Shown piece after piece: positions 55,391 through 64,000 of a DNA stretch of 64,000 nt; position 1 is the first letter of the stretch, and every line of letters begins with the position of its first letter. Both the position numbers and the translations under genes were made by a program. The stretch is taken from positions 1,539,054 to 1,603,053 of the forward strand of contig NZ_CP099582.1 of the NCBI RefSeq assembly GCF_024022995.1. The letters are read 5' to 3'. The DNA is from Thermococcus aggregans (GTDB lineage Archaea; Methanobacteriota_B; Thermococci; Thermococcales; Thermococcaceae). Under the pieces are notes generated by a model, which did not search any database, was not told the origin of the DNA, and saw only the letters and a list, made by a program, of their open reading frames with translations.

Positions 55391-55606
55391 TGCCCCTGCG
55401 CGAGGACCCCGGGGAAAATGAACCGGGGGGCGATGCGGGGGCAACAGCTCGGCCATAGCGAGGTCCCCACGGGAGGGCCTTCCGCGTTACGGAGCGCAAT
55501 GACCGTGGGAAACCCTGGCCGAGTACACTATTCTGGCCCGCCTGGGTTAAGCCGCTTGAGAGTGCCTTATGGCTTCAATGAGAGCGGTCGTTACGGGCGG
55601 GCCACA
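55391..55606 (+). ncRNA. three-hairpin box H/ACA guide sRNA
   Basis: Three consecutive stem-loops are each followed directly by ACA (55444-55446, 55525-55527, 55604-55606). Basal stems: TGCCCCTGC/GCGGGGGCA; CTCGGCCA/TGGCCGAG; GGCCCGCC/GGCGGGCC. Each hairpin has an unpaired internal pocket below an upper stem (CCCCGG/CCGGGG, CCCACGG/CCGTGGG, CCGCT/AGCGG), and the distance from the pocket top to the ACA is 15, 15 and about 16 bases, matching the 14-16 base rule for pseudouridylation guides. Loops contain ATGA and GA elements typical of kink-turn or kink-loop L7Ae sites (GGAAAATGAA and CAATGAG). It is highly GC-rich. Individual rRNA targets were not identified. Homologs with several hairpins are known in Pyrococcus. 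Confidence 0.88.
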
Positions 55607-55608
55607 CT

Positions 55609-56691
55609 TTAAAATATTGTCAAGGGCTTTGAAATGGAAACTAGTTCTTCTACGGCTAATGAGAGTTCTTCAGGTGTTTTGGGATAATAAGTGCCAATCT
55701 CGTAGTTTCTTTTAAGACTTGTAATAAGCAGGTTTGCTGACGACTCTATGCTTGAGCCTGTGTAGTTCGAAGTAATCTTAGAATGCAGATTTTGATAGTA
55801 GCGGGCGTCGATGTCTAGAGGAGTTGTTCTCAGCAGTTCTTTCACAAATGTCCTGTTCTTTTTTGTGTTCCTTATGACAAGCGTTATTTTAGAAAGATTG
55901 CTGTTGAGGGATTGTATTGTGGTTATTAATTTCTCAAGGGTTCCGTTTATCCATGGTGAAACTATTACGGGCTCTTTAGCCTCGTAAAGGACATCTGCTA
56001 TTCCAGCGTATATAGTATAATCGCCTGGCATTGTGCGAATTATTTCTGGAGCATTCTCTGGGGTAGAATACATTATAAACTCTTTTCCAGCCTTTGTAAG
56101 TCTTAACTTGCCAGACCGTTTTTCAACTAGTCCCAATTCTAAGGACAAAGGCACAAAGAGCGAGTTGACTACAAATCCATTGTAAGGCTTGGCTATATTC
56201 CCCTTCTTAATGATGCCCAGTTGTGAAAGTATAGAAGTCCAGTATTTCATTTCTCCTCCGAGCTCTGAAACTATATCTTGAGGACGTACCGAACCAGCGT
56301 CATCAATGTATCTCAAGAAAACAATTAGAGGATACCACTTTTTGAAGATTCTTGCCAGTGCTTCTTTGTAATCTTCTTTGCTCTCTTTCAAGGAAGACAG
56401 GATTCTTTTACCGTAGGTACTTACTTGATAGTTCTTTCCACTACTTTTGACTAGGATTCCCAAATGCCACAGCAATTTAGCAAAATAGTAACCCTCCTTT
56501 CCAGTTTTGGCAAGGGGATTTTTGCTGGTTGCTTTTAGGAAGAACCCTATTTCGTTAGGAGTTACTACTTGCTTTGTATTGACGAACCTAAGGAGTCTTA
56601 AAAACGTCTCACTGTCGAACCAAGCAACTCCATAACTGGAGAAATAAATCTTTGAAGCATAAAATAGCTTGCCTATAATAAGTACCACCAA
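55609..56691 (-). CDS. winged-helix protein with C-terminal PLD-like domain
   Basis: This is a protein of about 360 residues, not matched to a named family. The N-terminal two thirds contain winged-helix-like segments (KILWHLGILVKSSGKNYQVSTYGKRIL-type wing; then LGLVEKRSGKLRLTKAGKEF). The C-terminal third has the sequence YQNLHSKITSNYTGSSIESSANLL, which resembles the HxK...GSxN motif of phospholipase D-like proteins, of which only one copy is seen. The start is unsettled: TTG 56691 and GTG 56688 are in frame, but GGTGGT lies on top of them and the best-spaced codon after it is ATT. The gene follows tRNA-Val by about 33 bases with no clear promoter, so it may be cotranscribed; the stop abuts the H/ACA RNA. 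Confidence 0.6.
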   Translation of the reverse strand: MVVLIIGKLFYASKIYFSSYGVAWFDSETFLRLLRFVNTKQVVTPNEIGFFLKATSKNPLAKTGKEGYYFAKLLWHLGILVKSSGKNYQVSTYGKRILSSLKESKEDYKEALARIFKKWYPLIVFLRYIDDAGSVRPQDIVSELGGEMKYWTSILSQLGIIKKGNIAKPYNGFVVNSLFVPLSLELGLVEKRSGKLRLTKAGKEFIMYSTPENAPEIIRTMPGDYTIYAGIADVLYEAKEPVIVSPWINGTLEKLITTIQSLNSNLSKITLVIRNTKKNRTFVKELLRTTPLDIDARYYQNLHSKITSNYTGSSIESSANLLITSLKRNYEIGTYYPKTPEELSLAVEELVSISKPLTIF

Positions 56692-56724
56692 GAAAGTTTG
56701 GGGATTTAGAATAGAAATTCTTTT

Positions 56725-56802
56725 TGGTGGGCCCGCGGGGATTCGAACCCCGGACCTCCACCTTGTCAGGGTGGCGTCATAACCAGTCTAGACCACGGGC
56801 CC
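56725..56802 (-). tRNA. tRNA-Val (anticodon GAC)
   Basis: A cloverleaf of 78 bases including encoded CCA. The acceptor stem is GGGCCCG/CGGGCCC. The anticodon arm CCACC-CTGACAA-GGTGG gives GAC (valine). The T arm CCGGGGTTCGAATCCCCG-like is intact. It is the second of a pair with tRNA-Ala, 13 bases apart, and no intron is present. Confidence 0.96.
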
Positions 56803-56815
56803 GCCCAAAGAGTTG

Positions 56816-56893
<78 letters not shown>

Positions 56894-57104
56894 ACTTCAT
56901 CAAGCCAGATACGTATCCTAGAAATGAGTTTAAAAACTTTACGCTGAAGCACCTTTTAAAGGAGAATATGCAACAAAGAAGCAGCGCAATCATGATATTA
57001 TAACACCCCATATAAGAGCTTTTCTGCCAATTTGAGGGCAAAAAGAAAAATTTAGTGGGAGTTGAGCTCCATAAATGGTTAAAAAACAAAAACAAGTAGC
57101 CAGT

Positions 57105-58787
57105 TCATTTGCCTGCTTTCATTCTTTCTTGTAGCTGGTAGAGTTCTGCTATCCTCTGTATTGTGTCAGCGTCTTCGGGTCCCTTATCCTCTCTCAAGGC
57201 AACATACCTGGGGAACCTCAATGCAAAGCCGCTCTCGTACTTGGGGCTCTTCTGAATTTCCTGATAAGTTACCTCTATTACGACTTTCGGCTCTATCTCA
57301 ACGAATTTTCCGTGCTCTCTCTTTATCAAGGGCTTAAGCATCTTAGTGAATTCTATTAGGTCTTCATCGGTGAATCCGCTCCCAACCTTACCAACCGGAA
57401 CAAAATCTCCTCTTACTGGGTCGTAGGCTCCCAAAAGGAATGAGCTTAGGACTCCACTCCTCCTGCCTTCTCCCCATTCTGCGCCTATGATGACTAGATC
57501 GAGATTCTCCATTGTCGGCTTAATCTTCAACCACTTCTTTCCTCTGTTACCTGGCTCATACACCGAGTCAAGCCTCTTCGCCATTAATCCTTCGTGGCCC
57601 ATGTCAAGAGCCCTGTGATAGAATTCCTCCGCCTCCTCTGGGTTCCTCGTTATCAGGTTTTCTGCCACCTTTATCCATTCGTTTGTGTTCACGATGCTTT
57701 CGAGGGTCTTTCTTCTATCTATAAATTGAACGTCTATCATGCTCTTACCGTCAACGTAGAGAACGTCAAAAAGGTTGAGCTCGAGGGGTATCTTTTCAAT
57801 CATTTCCTCTATGTTGTACTTCCTTCTAAACCTTCTCAGCACGTACTGGAACGGCCTTGGTCTTCCCCCTTCTCCAACGGCAACAAGTTCGCCCTCGACG
57901 ATAACCTTCTCAGGTTTTAAGGAATTCTTGACTCTCTTAACAACTTCTGGAATTGATCTTGTGACGTTTTCGAGACGCCTTGAATAAACGATGACCTTGT
58001 CTCCGTCCTTGTGAATCTGAACTCTAGCGCCATCGTATTTAATTTCAAACTCTGCTTCTCCCCCCATCTCTATTAAAGCTTCCCTAACGTTAGCCGCCAT
58101 TTGGGCAAGCATCGGTTTAATTGGCTTTCCAATTTGGATTTTTACTTTCGAAAGGCCCTCATTTCCTTCCAGCTTTGCTACTTTGGCAACAAATCCGAAG
58201 TCGCTTGTAAGCATGTATGCCCTCTCAACAAGCTCGACCTTTACTCTGAACGCCTCGGCTATTGCATCTCTCAACAGCCCTTCTGCAACTCCAGTTCTCA
58301 TAGTCCCCAGTATTGTCCTTGCCAGGTACTTTCCTTCCTCCGGAGAAGCGTCCATGAAGAGATTGGCGAGGTATTTTAGCTTTTTATCTTGGCTTCCTTC
58401 GCCAGTTGTCTCAGCAACTTTAACCAAAGTGTCATAAACCCTTTTTATTGTAAGGGGCTGGGAGAAAAAGCTTTTTTGCTTCCTCTTTTGAAGGGCAAGA
58501 GCAACACTTTCTCCCAAATCTCCGGTGTCTTTTACGGATTTTTCTATTTCCTCGCTGTCTACTCCAGTTGCCATAGAAACAGCCCGTATTAATAACTTCT
58601 CACCAACTCCAAGTTCTCTCTCGTCCCAATCTGGAAAGACTTTTCCTAAGATCAGATAGGGAACAATTTCCAGTAACTCGGGGTCTTCAACTTTTTTCAA
58701 AAAGTCCGCTACAAATTTTGTCTTTAGAGTCTTTAGAGTTGTTTTCTCAAGTCTCCTATACAGCTCGGCTAGTTCTTTGTATAACAT
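57105..58787 (-). CDS. lig: ATP-dependent DNA ligase
   Basis: This 560-residue enzyme seals nicks in DNA replication and repair. N-terminal DNA-binding domain (about residues 1-215), then the adenylation domain with the active-site lysine in [12 protein letters not shown] (KxDG motif), VIVEGELVA and [14 protein letters not shown], and the OB-fold domain with KWLKIKP. The C-terminal helix [10 protein letters not shown] is that of Thermococcales ligases. The ATG at 58787 has GGTGGTGTC upstream; the longer reading [10 protein letters not shown] is not supported. The gene ends 211 bases before the tRNA-Ala gene. Confidence 0.95.
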   Translation of the reverse strand: MLYKELAELYRRLEKTTLKTLKTKFVADFLKKVEDPELLEIVPYLILGKVFPDWDERELGVGEKLLIRAVSMATGVDSEEIEKSVKDTGDLGESVALALQKRKQKSFFSQPLTIKRVYDTLVKVAETTGEGSQDKKLKYLANLFMDASPEEGKYLARTILGTMRTGVAEGLLRDAIAEAFRVKVELVERAYMLTSDFGFVAKVAKLEGNEGLSKVKIQIGKPIKPMLAQMAANVREALIEMGGEAEFEIKYDGARVQIHKDGDKVIVYSRRLENVTRSIPEVVKRVKNSLKPEKVIVEGELVAVGEGGRPRPFQYVLRRFRRKYNIEEMIEKIPLELNLFDVLYVDGKSMIDVQFIDRRKTLESIVNTNEWIKVAENLITRNPEEAEEFYHRALDMGHEGLMAKRLDSVYEPGNRGKKWLKIKPTMENLDLVIIGAEWGEGRRSGVLSSFLLGAYDPVRGDFVPVGKVGSGFTDEDLIEFTKMLKPLIKREHGKFVEIEPKVVIEVTYQEIQKSPKYESGFALRFPRYVALREDKGPEDADTIQRIAELYQLQERMKAGK

Positions 58788-58829
58788 CGACACCACCACA
58801 TTGAAGTATCGCATTAAAGGATAAAAAGA

Positions 58830-59057
58830 TTAGTCCTTTCGAATTGGTCTGAACCTCAGAAGTTCAAAAAGTACAGTCGCTATAAAGCCTCCAGCAAATG
58901 CTAGAGGAGCAGAATACCTTTCTTCAAAAGCATATAAAAATGCAAATCCCCCTGCAAATCCAGCTGCAATAAGCCCAATTTCTCTCTGGTTGCTTCTGTT
59001 AAAGTATATTGCCAAAAGGATAGAAAATATTGAGAGAACAAGGTACAACGGGTTCAT
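58830..59057 (-). CDS. small membrane protein next to pantoate kinase
   Basis: This is a protein of 75 residues with three hydrophobic stretches (YLVLSIFSILLAIYF, IGLIAAGFAGGFAFLYA and LAFAGGFIATVLFELL). It has no recognisable family motif. The ATG at 59057 overlaps the pantoate kinase stop (ATGA) and has GGAGGGAAA before it, so the pair is translationally coupled. No function can be assigned. Confidence 0.6.
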   Translation of the reverse strand: MNPLYLVLSIFSILLAIYFNRSNQREIGLIAAGFAGGFAFLYAFEERYSAPLAFAGGFIATVLFELLRFRPIRKD

Positions 59058-59968
59058 ATTTTTCCCTCCATCCATCTTTCAACGCTTGGTCTTTGGGTGT
59101 AGACGTCGCATATATGATATTCTTCTATGGATAAATCTTCCAAGAGAGATTTTGCCTTTTCTATTTCATTTTCATTCAAAAGGGCAAAGATGCTCTTTCC
59201 CAGCATAATCATTGAGGATGGCAAGTGGAGAACTTTATCAATTTCTTTGGCAATTTCCAAAAGCTCTCCAGATAGTAGTCCCGTCCGTTCGGAAAACTCC
59301 CTTGCCACTTTCATCAAAACTTCAACTTTGGGATTGGATAAGAGTGTATTAAGGGCTTTTTCTCCTTCTTTTTCAATTAATTGAACAACATCGCTGTCAA
59401 GCACTTCCCTTGTAGGAAGCCTTCCCATTGGCACTGCCAGAACTTTATACCCTTCAAAAAAGATGTTATCTACTACTCCAATCCCGGGAGCGCCGGGTTT
59501 TGTCCTGATCTCTATTCCCCCGTGAACTTGGGCTATAACGTCTCCGAGTCCCCCCTTGTGAAGGACTTCATGCTTGTGAGCTATCTGGGCGGCTTGAAGG
59601 AAGGTTTTCTCTTTAAGAGCAAAAGCCAAAGAAAGAACGGTTCCTAAAGCTCCTCCAGCACTGTTTCCAAAACCATAACCATTTGGAAAGTCAAAATACT
59701 GCCAGATTTCAATCTCTCCAGTAAAATCCTTGGGGATAATTTCGTTAGCGACTGAGTAGCTAATAACGGCATCTTCTTTTTTGACGGGTTCTCCATTAAA
59801 TGCTATGTGTATATGTCTCTCCAAACCCTCTTCTATGCTTACGAAGATATTTGTTCCTTTGCTTAGGTTTATCCCCGCTCCAAGCGAACCTGCTAAAAGA
59901 GGATCCTCATTGAATCTAGGGACAAAGAAAGCTGTGATATGTGCTGGAACAAAGGCTCTTATCAACAC
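59054..59968 (-). CDS. pok: pantoate kinase (archaeal CoA pathway)
   Basis: This 304-residue GHMP-family kinase phosphorylates pantoate in the archaeal route to coenzyme A, which replaces bacterial pantothenate synthetase and kinase. The start LIRAFVPAHITAFFVPRF matches that family, and the phosphate-binding motif is GYGFGNSAGGALG. The GTG at 59968 follows GGGGGTGAGAAA closely and is chosen over the longer reading to 60028. The phosphopantothenate synthetase partner is not seen in this window. It overlaps the next gene by four bases. Confidence 0.9.
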   Translation of the reverse strand: MLIRAFVPAHITAFFVPRFNEDPLLAGSLGAGINLSKGTNIFVSIEEGLERHIHIAFNGEPVKKEDAVISYSVANEIIPKDFTGEIEIWQYFDFPNGYGFGNSAGGALGTVLSLAFALKEKTFLQAAQIAHKHEVLHKGGLGDVIAQVHGGIEIRTKPGAPGIGVVDNIFFEGYKVLAVPMGRLPTREVLDSDVVQLIEKEGEKALNTLLSNPKVEVLMKVAREFSERTGLLSGELLEIAKEIDKVLHLPSSMIMLGKSIFALLNENEIEKAKSLLEDLSIEEYHICDVYTQRPSVERWMEGKI

Positions 59969-60070
59969 TTTCTCACCCCCATCTAAGTTGGGAGAGGTGT
60001 TTTTAAAGGTGAGCTTAGTTTTGGACAAGGTATTTAATTTTCTTGCTCCTATATTTAAGTGGTGCTTTCC

Positions 60071-60862
60071 ATGGATTGGCTTTTTGATGTTGTGATAGTT
60101 AGACCTCCGGGAGAGAGTTACAAAAACTGCGTTTCAACAAATCCAGAGCGCTTGAGCATAGATGTTAACCTTGCCAAAAAGCAGCATAGGGAATACGTGA
60201 AAATTTTGAAAGAAAACTGGATTGAAGTTATTGAACTCGAACCACTTGAAAGATATCCTGATAGTGTTTTTGTTCAAGACACCGCAGTAGTCGGAGTGAA
60301 ATCAAATCTCGCAATACTTAGCAGGTTTGGAGAACCGAGCAGAAGGGGAGAGGAGGAGAGCATTGGAAAGGTCTTGAGAAAAGAGGGCTTCGAAATAAAA
60401 CGCATAGAAGAGCCCGGAACGCTTGAAGGTGGGGACGTTTTGGTAACTGATGTAGGAATAGTCTTTGTAGGGCTTTCCCAGAGAACCAACATTGAGGGCA
60501 TAAAGCAACTGGTCAACTTCTTCCTCAAACTGAAAGTTGTAAGCGTTCCCATATCGAAAATTTTTCACTTGCTTTCTGGCGTCAGCTATCTTGGAAGTAA
60601 AACCATCGCAATATCTCCTCAAGTTGTTGATGTTAGTTACTTCGGAGGCTTTAAGCTAATCCAAATTCCGGAAGATGAACTCTATGCAAACAACATGCTC
60701 TATTTGGGAGAGAAGAGAGTGTTGTTGCCAGAAGGCTATCCAAAAACCGAGGAAAAACTAAGAAGAGAAGGTTTCAAGCCAATAACAGTTAATGTCTCTG
60801 AGTTCTGGAAAGGAGATGGAGGAGTTACGTGCTTGAATTTGCCGTTCTATAATGTTCTGTAA
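60071..60862 (+). CDS. DDAH/arginine deiminase-like guanidino-modifying enzyme
   Basis: This is a protein of 263 residues of the pentein fold, resembling dimethylarginine dimethylaminohydrolase. The catalytic cysteine is in GGVTCLNLPF at the C-terminus, the histidine in IFHLLSGVSYLG, and the acidic substrate-binding residues in DSVFVQDTAVV and GTLEGGDVL. Substrate could be an N-omega-substituted arginine or a citrulline-type compound. The ATG at 60071 follows GGTGCTT; the GTG at 60059 is rejected. It is divergent from pok and converges on the NhaC gene. Confidence 0.85.
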   Translation: MDWLFDVVIVRPPGESYKNCVSTNPERLSIDVNLAKKQHREYVKILKENWIEVIELEPLERYPDSVFVQDTAVVGVKSNLAILSRFGEPSRRGEEESIGKVLRKEGFEIKRIEEPGTLEGGDVLVTDVGIVFVGLSQRTNIEGIKQLVNFFLKLKVVSVPISKIFHLLSGVSYLGSKTIAISPQVVDVSYFGGFKLIQIPEDELYANNMLYLGEKRVLLPEGYPKTEEKLRREGFKPITVNVSEFWKGDGGVTCLNLPFYNVL

Positions 60863-60882
60863 CTAAAAAAGGAAAAAGAAAA

Positions 60883-62541
60883 TCACTCTTCAACTACATA
60901 TACTGGCACTTTGCCGTGCGGTATGCCATATTTCTTGCCATACCACTCGCTGAGGAAGTACCATGCGGCCACGAGAAGCACCACACCGAGCGGCAGGAGT
61001 ATCGTCCAGCTCCTCACTCCAAGGCCAAAGAGGACGTAGAGCACAGCGCCTATAGACGCAACGGTAATGGCATAAGGTATCTGGGTCGTGACGTGGTCTA
61101 TGTGATCCGAGCCGCTGAACATGGAGCTCATTATTGTTGTGTCGCTTATCGGGGAGCAGTGGTCGCCGAATATTGAGCCGGTGAATGTCGCTCCGATGGT
61201 GGCGAACACTATCTCATTAACCTGACCTCCTGTGAATGCGAGGCTAAGCTCAACACCGAGCGGAACCATGATGGAGAATGTTCCCCAACTGGTTCCTGTG
61301 GTGAAAGCGACGAACATAGCCGCGAGGAACATTATGAGGGGCATCCACGGCCCAAGGTTCGCTCCAGAGCTGGTGGCTAGGCTGATGACGTAGTCACCGG
61401 TTCCAATGGTTTCAGCTGCAGTACCTAGGCTCCAGGCAAGGACGAGGACGGTGTTAGCGAAAATCATCTGCTTCATACCTCTTATGACTGTCTCCTCCCA
61501 CTCCTCTATTGTCATTTTCTTTCTGCTCAGGAGCATTACACTAGCAACAACAACCATGGCAAAGGATCCCCAGAGAAGGGCAGTCGCAGCGTCTGCCTCA
61601 CGGAAAGAATCGATGAAGCTGTAACTGAGAAAGTTGACTCCGAAGGGGTTCTCAAGCTCTGTCCACCAGCCCAAGTCTTGACTATATGCCTCAAGGTTCG
61701 CTGCACCAGTATACCATAAACCTATCATTGAGACTCCAATGAGGACAAGGATAGGAACCACAAAGTCCCAGGGATCTCCACCTTCTTTGGGTGCTCCGAG
61801 GTCAGTCTCGGTACTCATAAGTGGTTTCGCACCGTCGCGGAGAACTTTCCCCTCAGTTCTGGCGCGATATTCAGCTTTCAGCATAGCTCCGTAGTGCCTG
61901 TGGGTGTATGCCACTATTAAAACGAGTATTATTGCGAGGATTGAATAGAACCTGTATGGAACACTTGAGAGCCAGGCGTCGTAGGTTCCATAGTCGACCT
62001 TGGCGCTCGTGAATCCCCTTCCTATCATAGCTAGCTCGTAACCTATCCAGGTGGATATGAGCGCCATTCCCGCAATTGGTGCGGCTGTTGAATCGTCAAT
62101 ATATGCAAGCATCTCCCTCGAAACTCTCGTTTTGTCGGTTATGGGCCTCATTGTGTTTCCTACGACTATCGTGTTAGTATAATCGTCAAAGAATACAAGG
62201 ACGCCCAGAAGCCACCCAAGGAGTGAAGCACCCCTGCTACTTTTGACTCTCCTTGCTAGGGAAGCAGCAAGCGCGTGGACTGCGCCGGACTTGTAGACAA
62301 GTCCAACACCTGCTCCGATTAGGAAGTCGAAGATGAGTATCCTTGCGTTCCAGTCGTCTGTTACACTCCCAACTATCCATTCCAAACTTTGAGTTGTACC
62401 AGTTACCGGATTCCATCCTGCTACCATTACTCCACCAATCCACACTCCCGCAAACAGTGCTAGGATGACTCTCTTGGTCCATATAGCCAATCCAATAGCT
62501 ACCAGAGGAGGTAGCAAAGACAGCGCCCCAAAGTCTGACAT
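60883..62541 (-). CDS. NhaC family Na+/H+ antiporter
   Basis: This is a 552-residue integral membrane protein with about twelve helices. Family motifs are VFFDDYTNTIVVGNTMRPIT, IDDSTAAPIAGMALISTWIG, AFTTGTSWGTFSIMVPLG and FGDHCSPISDTTIMSS. Possible substrates are Na+ and H+, although some NhaC members carry other antiports. Base composition is somewhat GC-richer than the flanking genes. GGAGGTGT precedes the ATG. Its gene is followed by the DDAH-like gene in convergent orientation. Confidence 0.9.
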   Translation of the reverse strand: MSDFGALSLLPPLVAIGLAIWTKRVILALFAGVWIGGVMVAGWNPVTGTTQSLEWIVGSVTDDWNARILIFDFLIGAGVGLVYKSGAVHALAASLARRVKSSRGASLLGWLLGVLVFFDDYTNTIVVGNTMRPITDKTRVSREMLAYIDDSTAAPIAGMALISTWIGYELAMIGRGFTSAKVDYGTYDAWLSSVPYRFYSILAIILVLIVAYTHRHYGAMLKAEYRARTEGKVLRDGAKPLMSTETDLGAPKEGGDPWDFVVPILVLIGVSMIGLWYTGAANLEAYSQDLGWWTELENPFGVNFLSYSFIDSFREADAATALLWGSFAMVVVASVMLLSRKKMTIEEWEETVIRGMKQMIFANTVLVLAWSLGTAAETIGTGDYVISLATSSGANLGPWMPLIMFLAAMFVAFTTGTSWGTFSIMVPLGVELSLAFTGGQVNEIVFATIGATFTGSIFGDHCSPISDTTIMSSMFSGSDHIDHVTTQIPYAITVASIGAVLYVLFGLGVRSWTILLPLGVVLLVAAWYFLSEWYGKKYGIPHGKVPVYVVEE

Positions 62542-62845
62542 ATTTACACCTCCCTACACCTTCCTATGCCCCCAAATTTTTCGAGTCTTTTATAAATTTT
62601 TCGTAGATATTATTGCATTTTTGAGAATCACCGAATTTTTTCGCATAGCTTTCCAAGTTTGCCAAAATAAATTCGAAAAAGGAATAGTGTAAATTTCTGT
62701 CTCCTGTTGCATATAGATGGTGTATTAAGTTTAACATTATACAATACTGCACTTATGCCATAAATTTCCTAGACATTCATTTTTGATAATTCTTGAAAGC
62801 CCTGCGAAAGTTAACAAAAAAGAATTCGAAATAAAAATTGCAAGC
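62542..62845. other. AT-rich gap of 300 bases, no gene seen
   Basis: The stretch upstream of the NhaC gene and downstream of the uracil-DNA glycosylase gene is AT-rich. It should contain the NhaC promoter near its left side, but no single TATA box stands out. I saw no open frame with a ribosome site, no tRNA and no paired C/D boxes. Confidence 0.4.
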
Positions 62846-63433
62846 CTAGGATAAGTTCTCTAACAAGTTTTTCAGCTTTTTGAAGTCTTTTTCAAGCTCT
62901 TCCCTAAGCTGAGGTTTATAAAGGGCAACCGCCGGGTGGTACATTGGCACAATAATGATTTTTCCAAACAGGGTTCTGGCTTCAAATACCTTCCCATGAA
63001 TCTTGCTTATAGGCTCGGGCTCAAAACCAAACTTTTTAAGAATGTACGCCATCGAGTGCCTCCCTAATGGCACGATGATCCTTGGGCGGATTATGTCTAT
63101 TTGCTTGTCTAAATAGGGGGAGCAGGCATTAATTTCCTCTTCCGTTGGATCTCTGTTGTTGGGAGGGCGGCATTTTACGACATTGGTAATGTACACATCC
63201 TCGCGTTTAAGCCCAATGCTTGCTAATAGCTCATCCAGTACTTTTCCAGCCCTCCCAACAAAGGGTAAACCCTTTTGGTCTTCCCAATAGCCGGGAGCTT
63301 CCCCAACAAACATTATTTTAGCGTCATAGCTTCCAGAGCCCAGGACTGCGTTTGTTCTTAGTTCTCCCAATGGACACTTTTTACAGGTCTTTATTTTCTC
63401 TTCAAGCTTTTTCATAGCTTCATTCTTTTTCAT
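62846..63433 (-). CDS. udg: family-4 uracil-DNA glycosylase (Fe-S)
   Basis: This is a 195-residue repair enzyme that removes uracil from DNA. Family-4 signatures are the N-terminal Cys pair (CKKCPLGELR), the active-site GEAPGYWEDQKGLPFVGRAG, the KCRPPNNRDPT segment with the third cysteine, the later EINACSPYLD cysteine (fourth iron ligand) and MYHPAVAL near the end. The ATG at 63433 follows GGTGTTAAGC; ATG 63412 inside the longer N-terminus would give a shorter form. It overlaps the upstream gene by 14 bases, so the two are cotranscribed. Confidence 0.93.
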   Translation of the reverse strand: MKKNEAMKKLEEKIKTCKKCPLGELRTNAVLGSGSYDAKIMFVGEAPGYWEDQKGLPFVGRAGKVLDELLASIGLKREDVYITNVVKCRPPNNRDPTEEEINACSPYLDKQIDIIRPRIIVPLGRHSMAYILKKFGFEPEPISKIHGKVFEARTLFGKIIIVPMYHPAVALYKPQLREELEKDFKKLKNLLENLS

Positions 63434-63788
63434 GCTTAACACCCAGCCTCTCCTGAGAGAGATAAGCCGTTAAAAGCTCTTTCCAAGCTGTGTAATACCC
63501 CTTTTCGTAGTCGTCTCTGAATTCATGCTGAAGTATGCTCTCAAAATGCTCAAGGAGTTTTTTGGCCTTTTCCTTGTCTGGATTTCTTATAAGCTGAACT
63601 ATCAGAGAATCAGTATCGTTGTCTTTCAATGCAGATAAAAAGCCGTTTATGGCTTTGCTGTAACCTCTTCCCCATTCATCATCTCCCACTATCTTTTCGA
63701 GTTTATCCAGATGAGATTTCGCCTTGGCGTAGTCTCCTCTCATCAGCGCTCTGAGGAACATTTCCATTCTCATCTCCCTTGCGGGCAT
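63420..63788 (-). CDS. helical hypothetical protein preceding udg
   Basis: This is a protein of 122 residues that I do not recognise. It is almost all helical and charged (MFLRALMRGDYAKAKSHLDKLEKIVG, then KEKAKKLLEHFESILQHEF), which resembles a TPR-like or four-helix arrangement. No catalytic motif is seen. The ATG at 63788 follows GGTGGTGAAGA. Overlap with udg suggests coupled translation and possibly a repair-related role, without further support. Confidence 0.65.
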   Translation of the reverse strand: MPAREMRMEMFLRALMRGDYAKAKSHLDKLEKIVGDDEWGRGYSKAINGFLSALKDNDTDSLIVQLIRNPDKEKAKKLLEHFESILQHEFRDDYEKGYYTAWKELLTAYLSQERLGVKHEKE

Positions 63789-63985
63789 TCTTCACCACCA
63801 CCTTATTTGGGATTCTTGGTGTTTTTAACACTTTTCAAAGACTCGCATATGTGAGGGAGTATCCATAAATACTTAAGGAGACAAAAAATATCAAATCTGT
63901 TGAAATACCTATGAAAGTAAATTTTCATATTTACGCAAAAGTTTTTATACCTTGTATTTGTAAAAAATTTGTAGAGGTGGTAGAA

Positions 63986-64000
63986 ATGGAAGAAATAGCC
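63986..64000 (+). CDS. start of a gene cut by the window edge
   Basis: The last 15 bases open with ATG at 63986 and read MEEIA, with GAGGTGG just upstream and a TATA-like GTTTTTATAC (63941-63950) before that. The promoter, ribosome site and ATG form a convincing start, but five codons are too few to name the product. Confidence 0.55.

Overview
The window is chromosomal DNA of a hyperthermophilic euryarchaeon of the order Thermococcales, most likely a Thermococcus of moderate GC content. The evidence is a reverse gyrase, an ADP-dependent phosphofructokinase, the alpha subunit of ADP-forming acetyl-CoA synthetase, a free-serine kinase of the SerK type, archaeal mevalonate-pathway and pantoate kinase genes, the FttA/aCPSF1 and aRNase J ribonucleases, a TET aminopeptidase, and the short AT-rich promoters with GGTGA-type ribosome binding sites typical of the group. 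Genes are densely packed on both strands. Species assignment is inference.

Layout. 1-7.8 kb: an XPD-type helicase (cut by the window edge), TET aminopeptidase, a broken sfsA, a TOPRIM/coiled-coil protein followed by the xerA recombinase, ADP-PFK, an Asp/Glu-racemase-like protein and a MEMO-like protein. 8.1-15 kb: an isoprenoid block (mvk-ipk-fni, then the aRNase J gene and the polyprenyl diphosphate synthase idsA), interrupted by a secreted helical protein. 15-21.9 kb: tRNA-Thr, small regulators, a transporter flanked by two universal-stress proteins, a secreted Lon-like protease, an anchored nitroreductase-like protein and a cupin. 22-28.1 kb: uracil transport and salvage, an Lrp regulator, the archaea-specific Ski2-like helicase, a deletion scar joining two gene fragments, and a cobalamin adenosyltransferase. 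28.2-37 kb: a large secreted multidomain protein, a GC-rich MFS gene, the TldD/PmbA pair, a membrane protein, a C69 peptidase and ndk. 37.3-48 kb: gltX, a PP-loop ATPase, aIF5B, a SWIM protein, reverse gyrase, acdA and tRNA-Leu. 48.2-53.3 kb: a minus-strand five-gene cluster psmB-fttA-threonine synthase-like-EMC6-like-rpiA. 53.4-56.9 kb: an RNA-rich stretch with an orphan transposon-end-like structured element, serK, a C/D box guide RNA, a HAD phosphatase, a three-hairpin H/ACA guide RNA, an HTH/PLD-like gene and tRNA-Val and tRNA-Ala. 57.1-64 kb: DNA ligase, pantoate kinase, a DDAH-like enzyme, an NhaC antiporter, family-4 uracil-DNA glycosylase and the first five codons of another gene.

How the genes connect. 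Four of the RNA-processing proteins of Thermococcales lie in this window: aRNase J (5'-3' exonuclease), the Ski2-like helicase reported to work with it, FttA (transcription termination), and two guide RNAs for rRNA modification. The isoprenoid genes supply membrane lipid precursors. The most unusual observations are: (i) a threonine synthase-like protein that has lost the expected PLP-binding lysine and carries a C-terminal PadR-like DNA-binding domain; (ii) an orphan, highly structured element with a TnpB/IS605-type terminal hairpin but no transposase; (iii) a well-formed three-hairpin H/ACA RNA; (iv) a C/D RNA whose guide matches the very 5' end of 16S rRNA; (v) predicted 5'-terminal hairpins on the aRNase J and TOPRIM mRNAs; and (vi) two clear gene-decay scars. 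No CRISPR array, rRNA operon or intact insertion sequence was seen.
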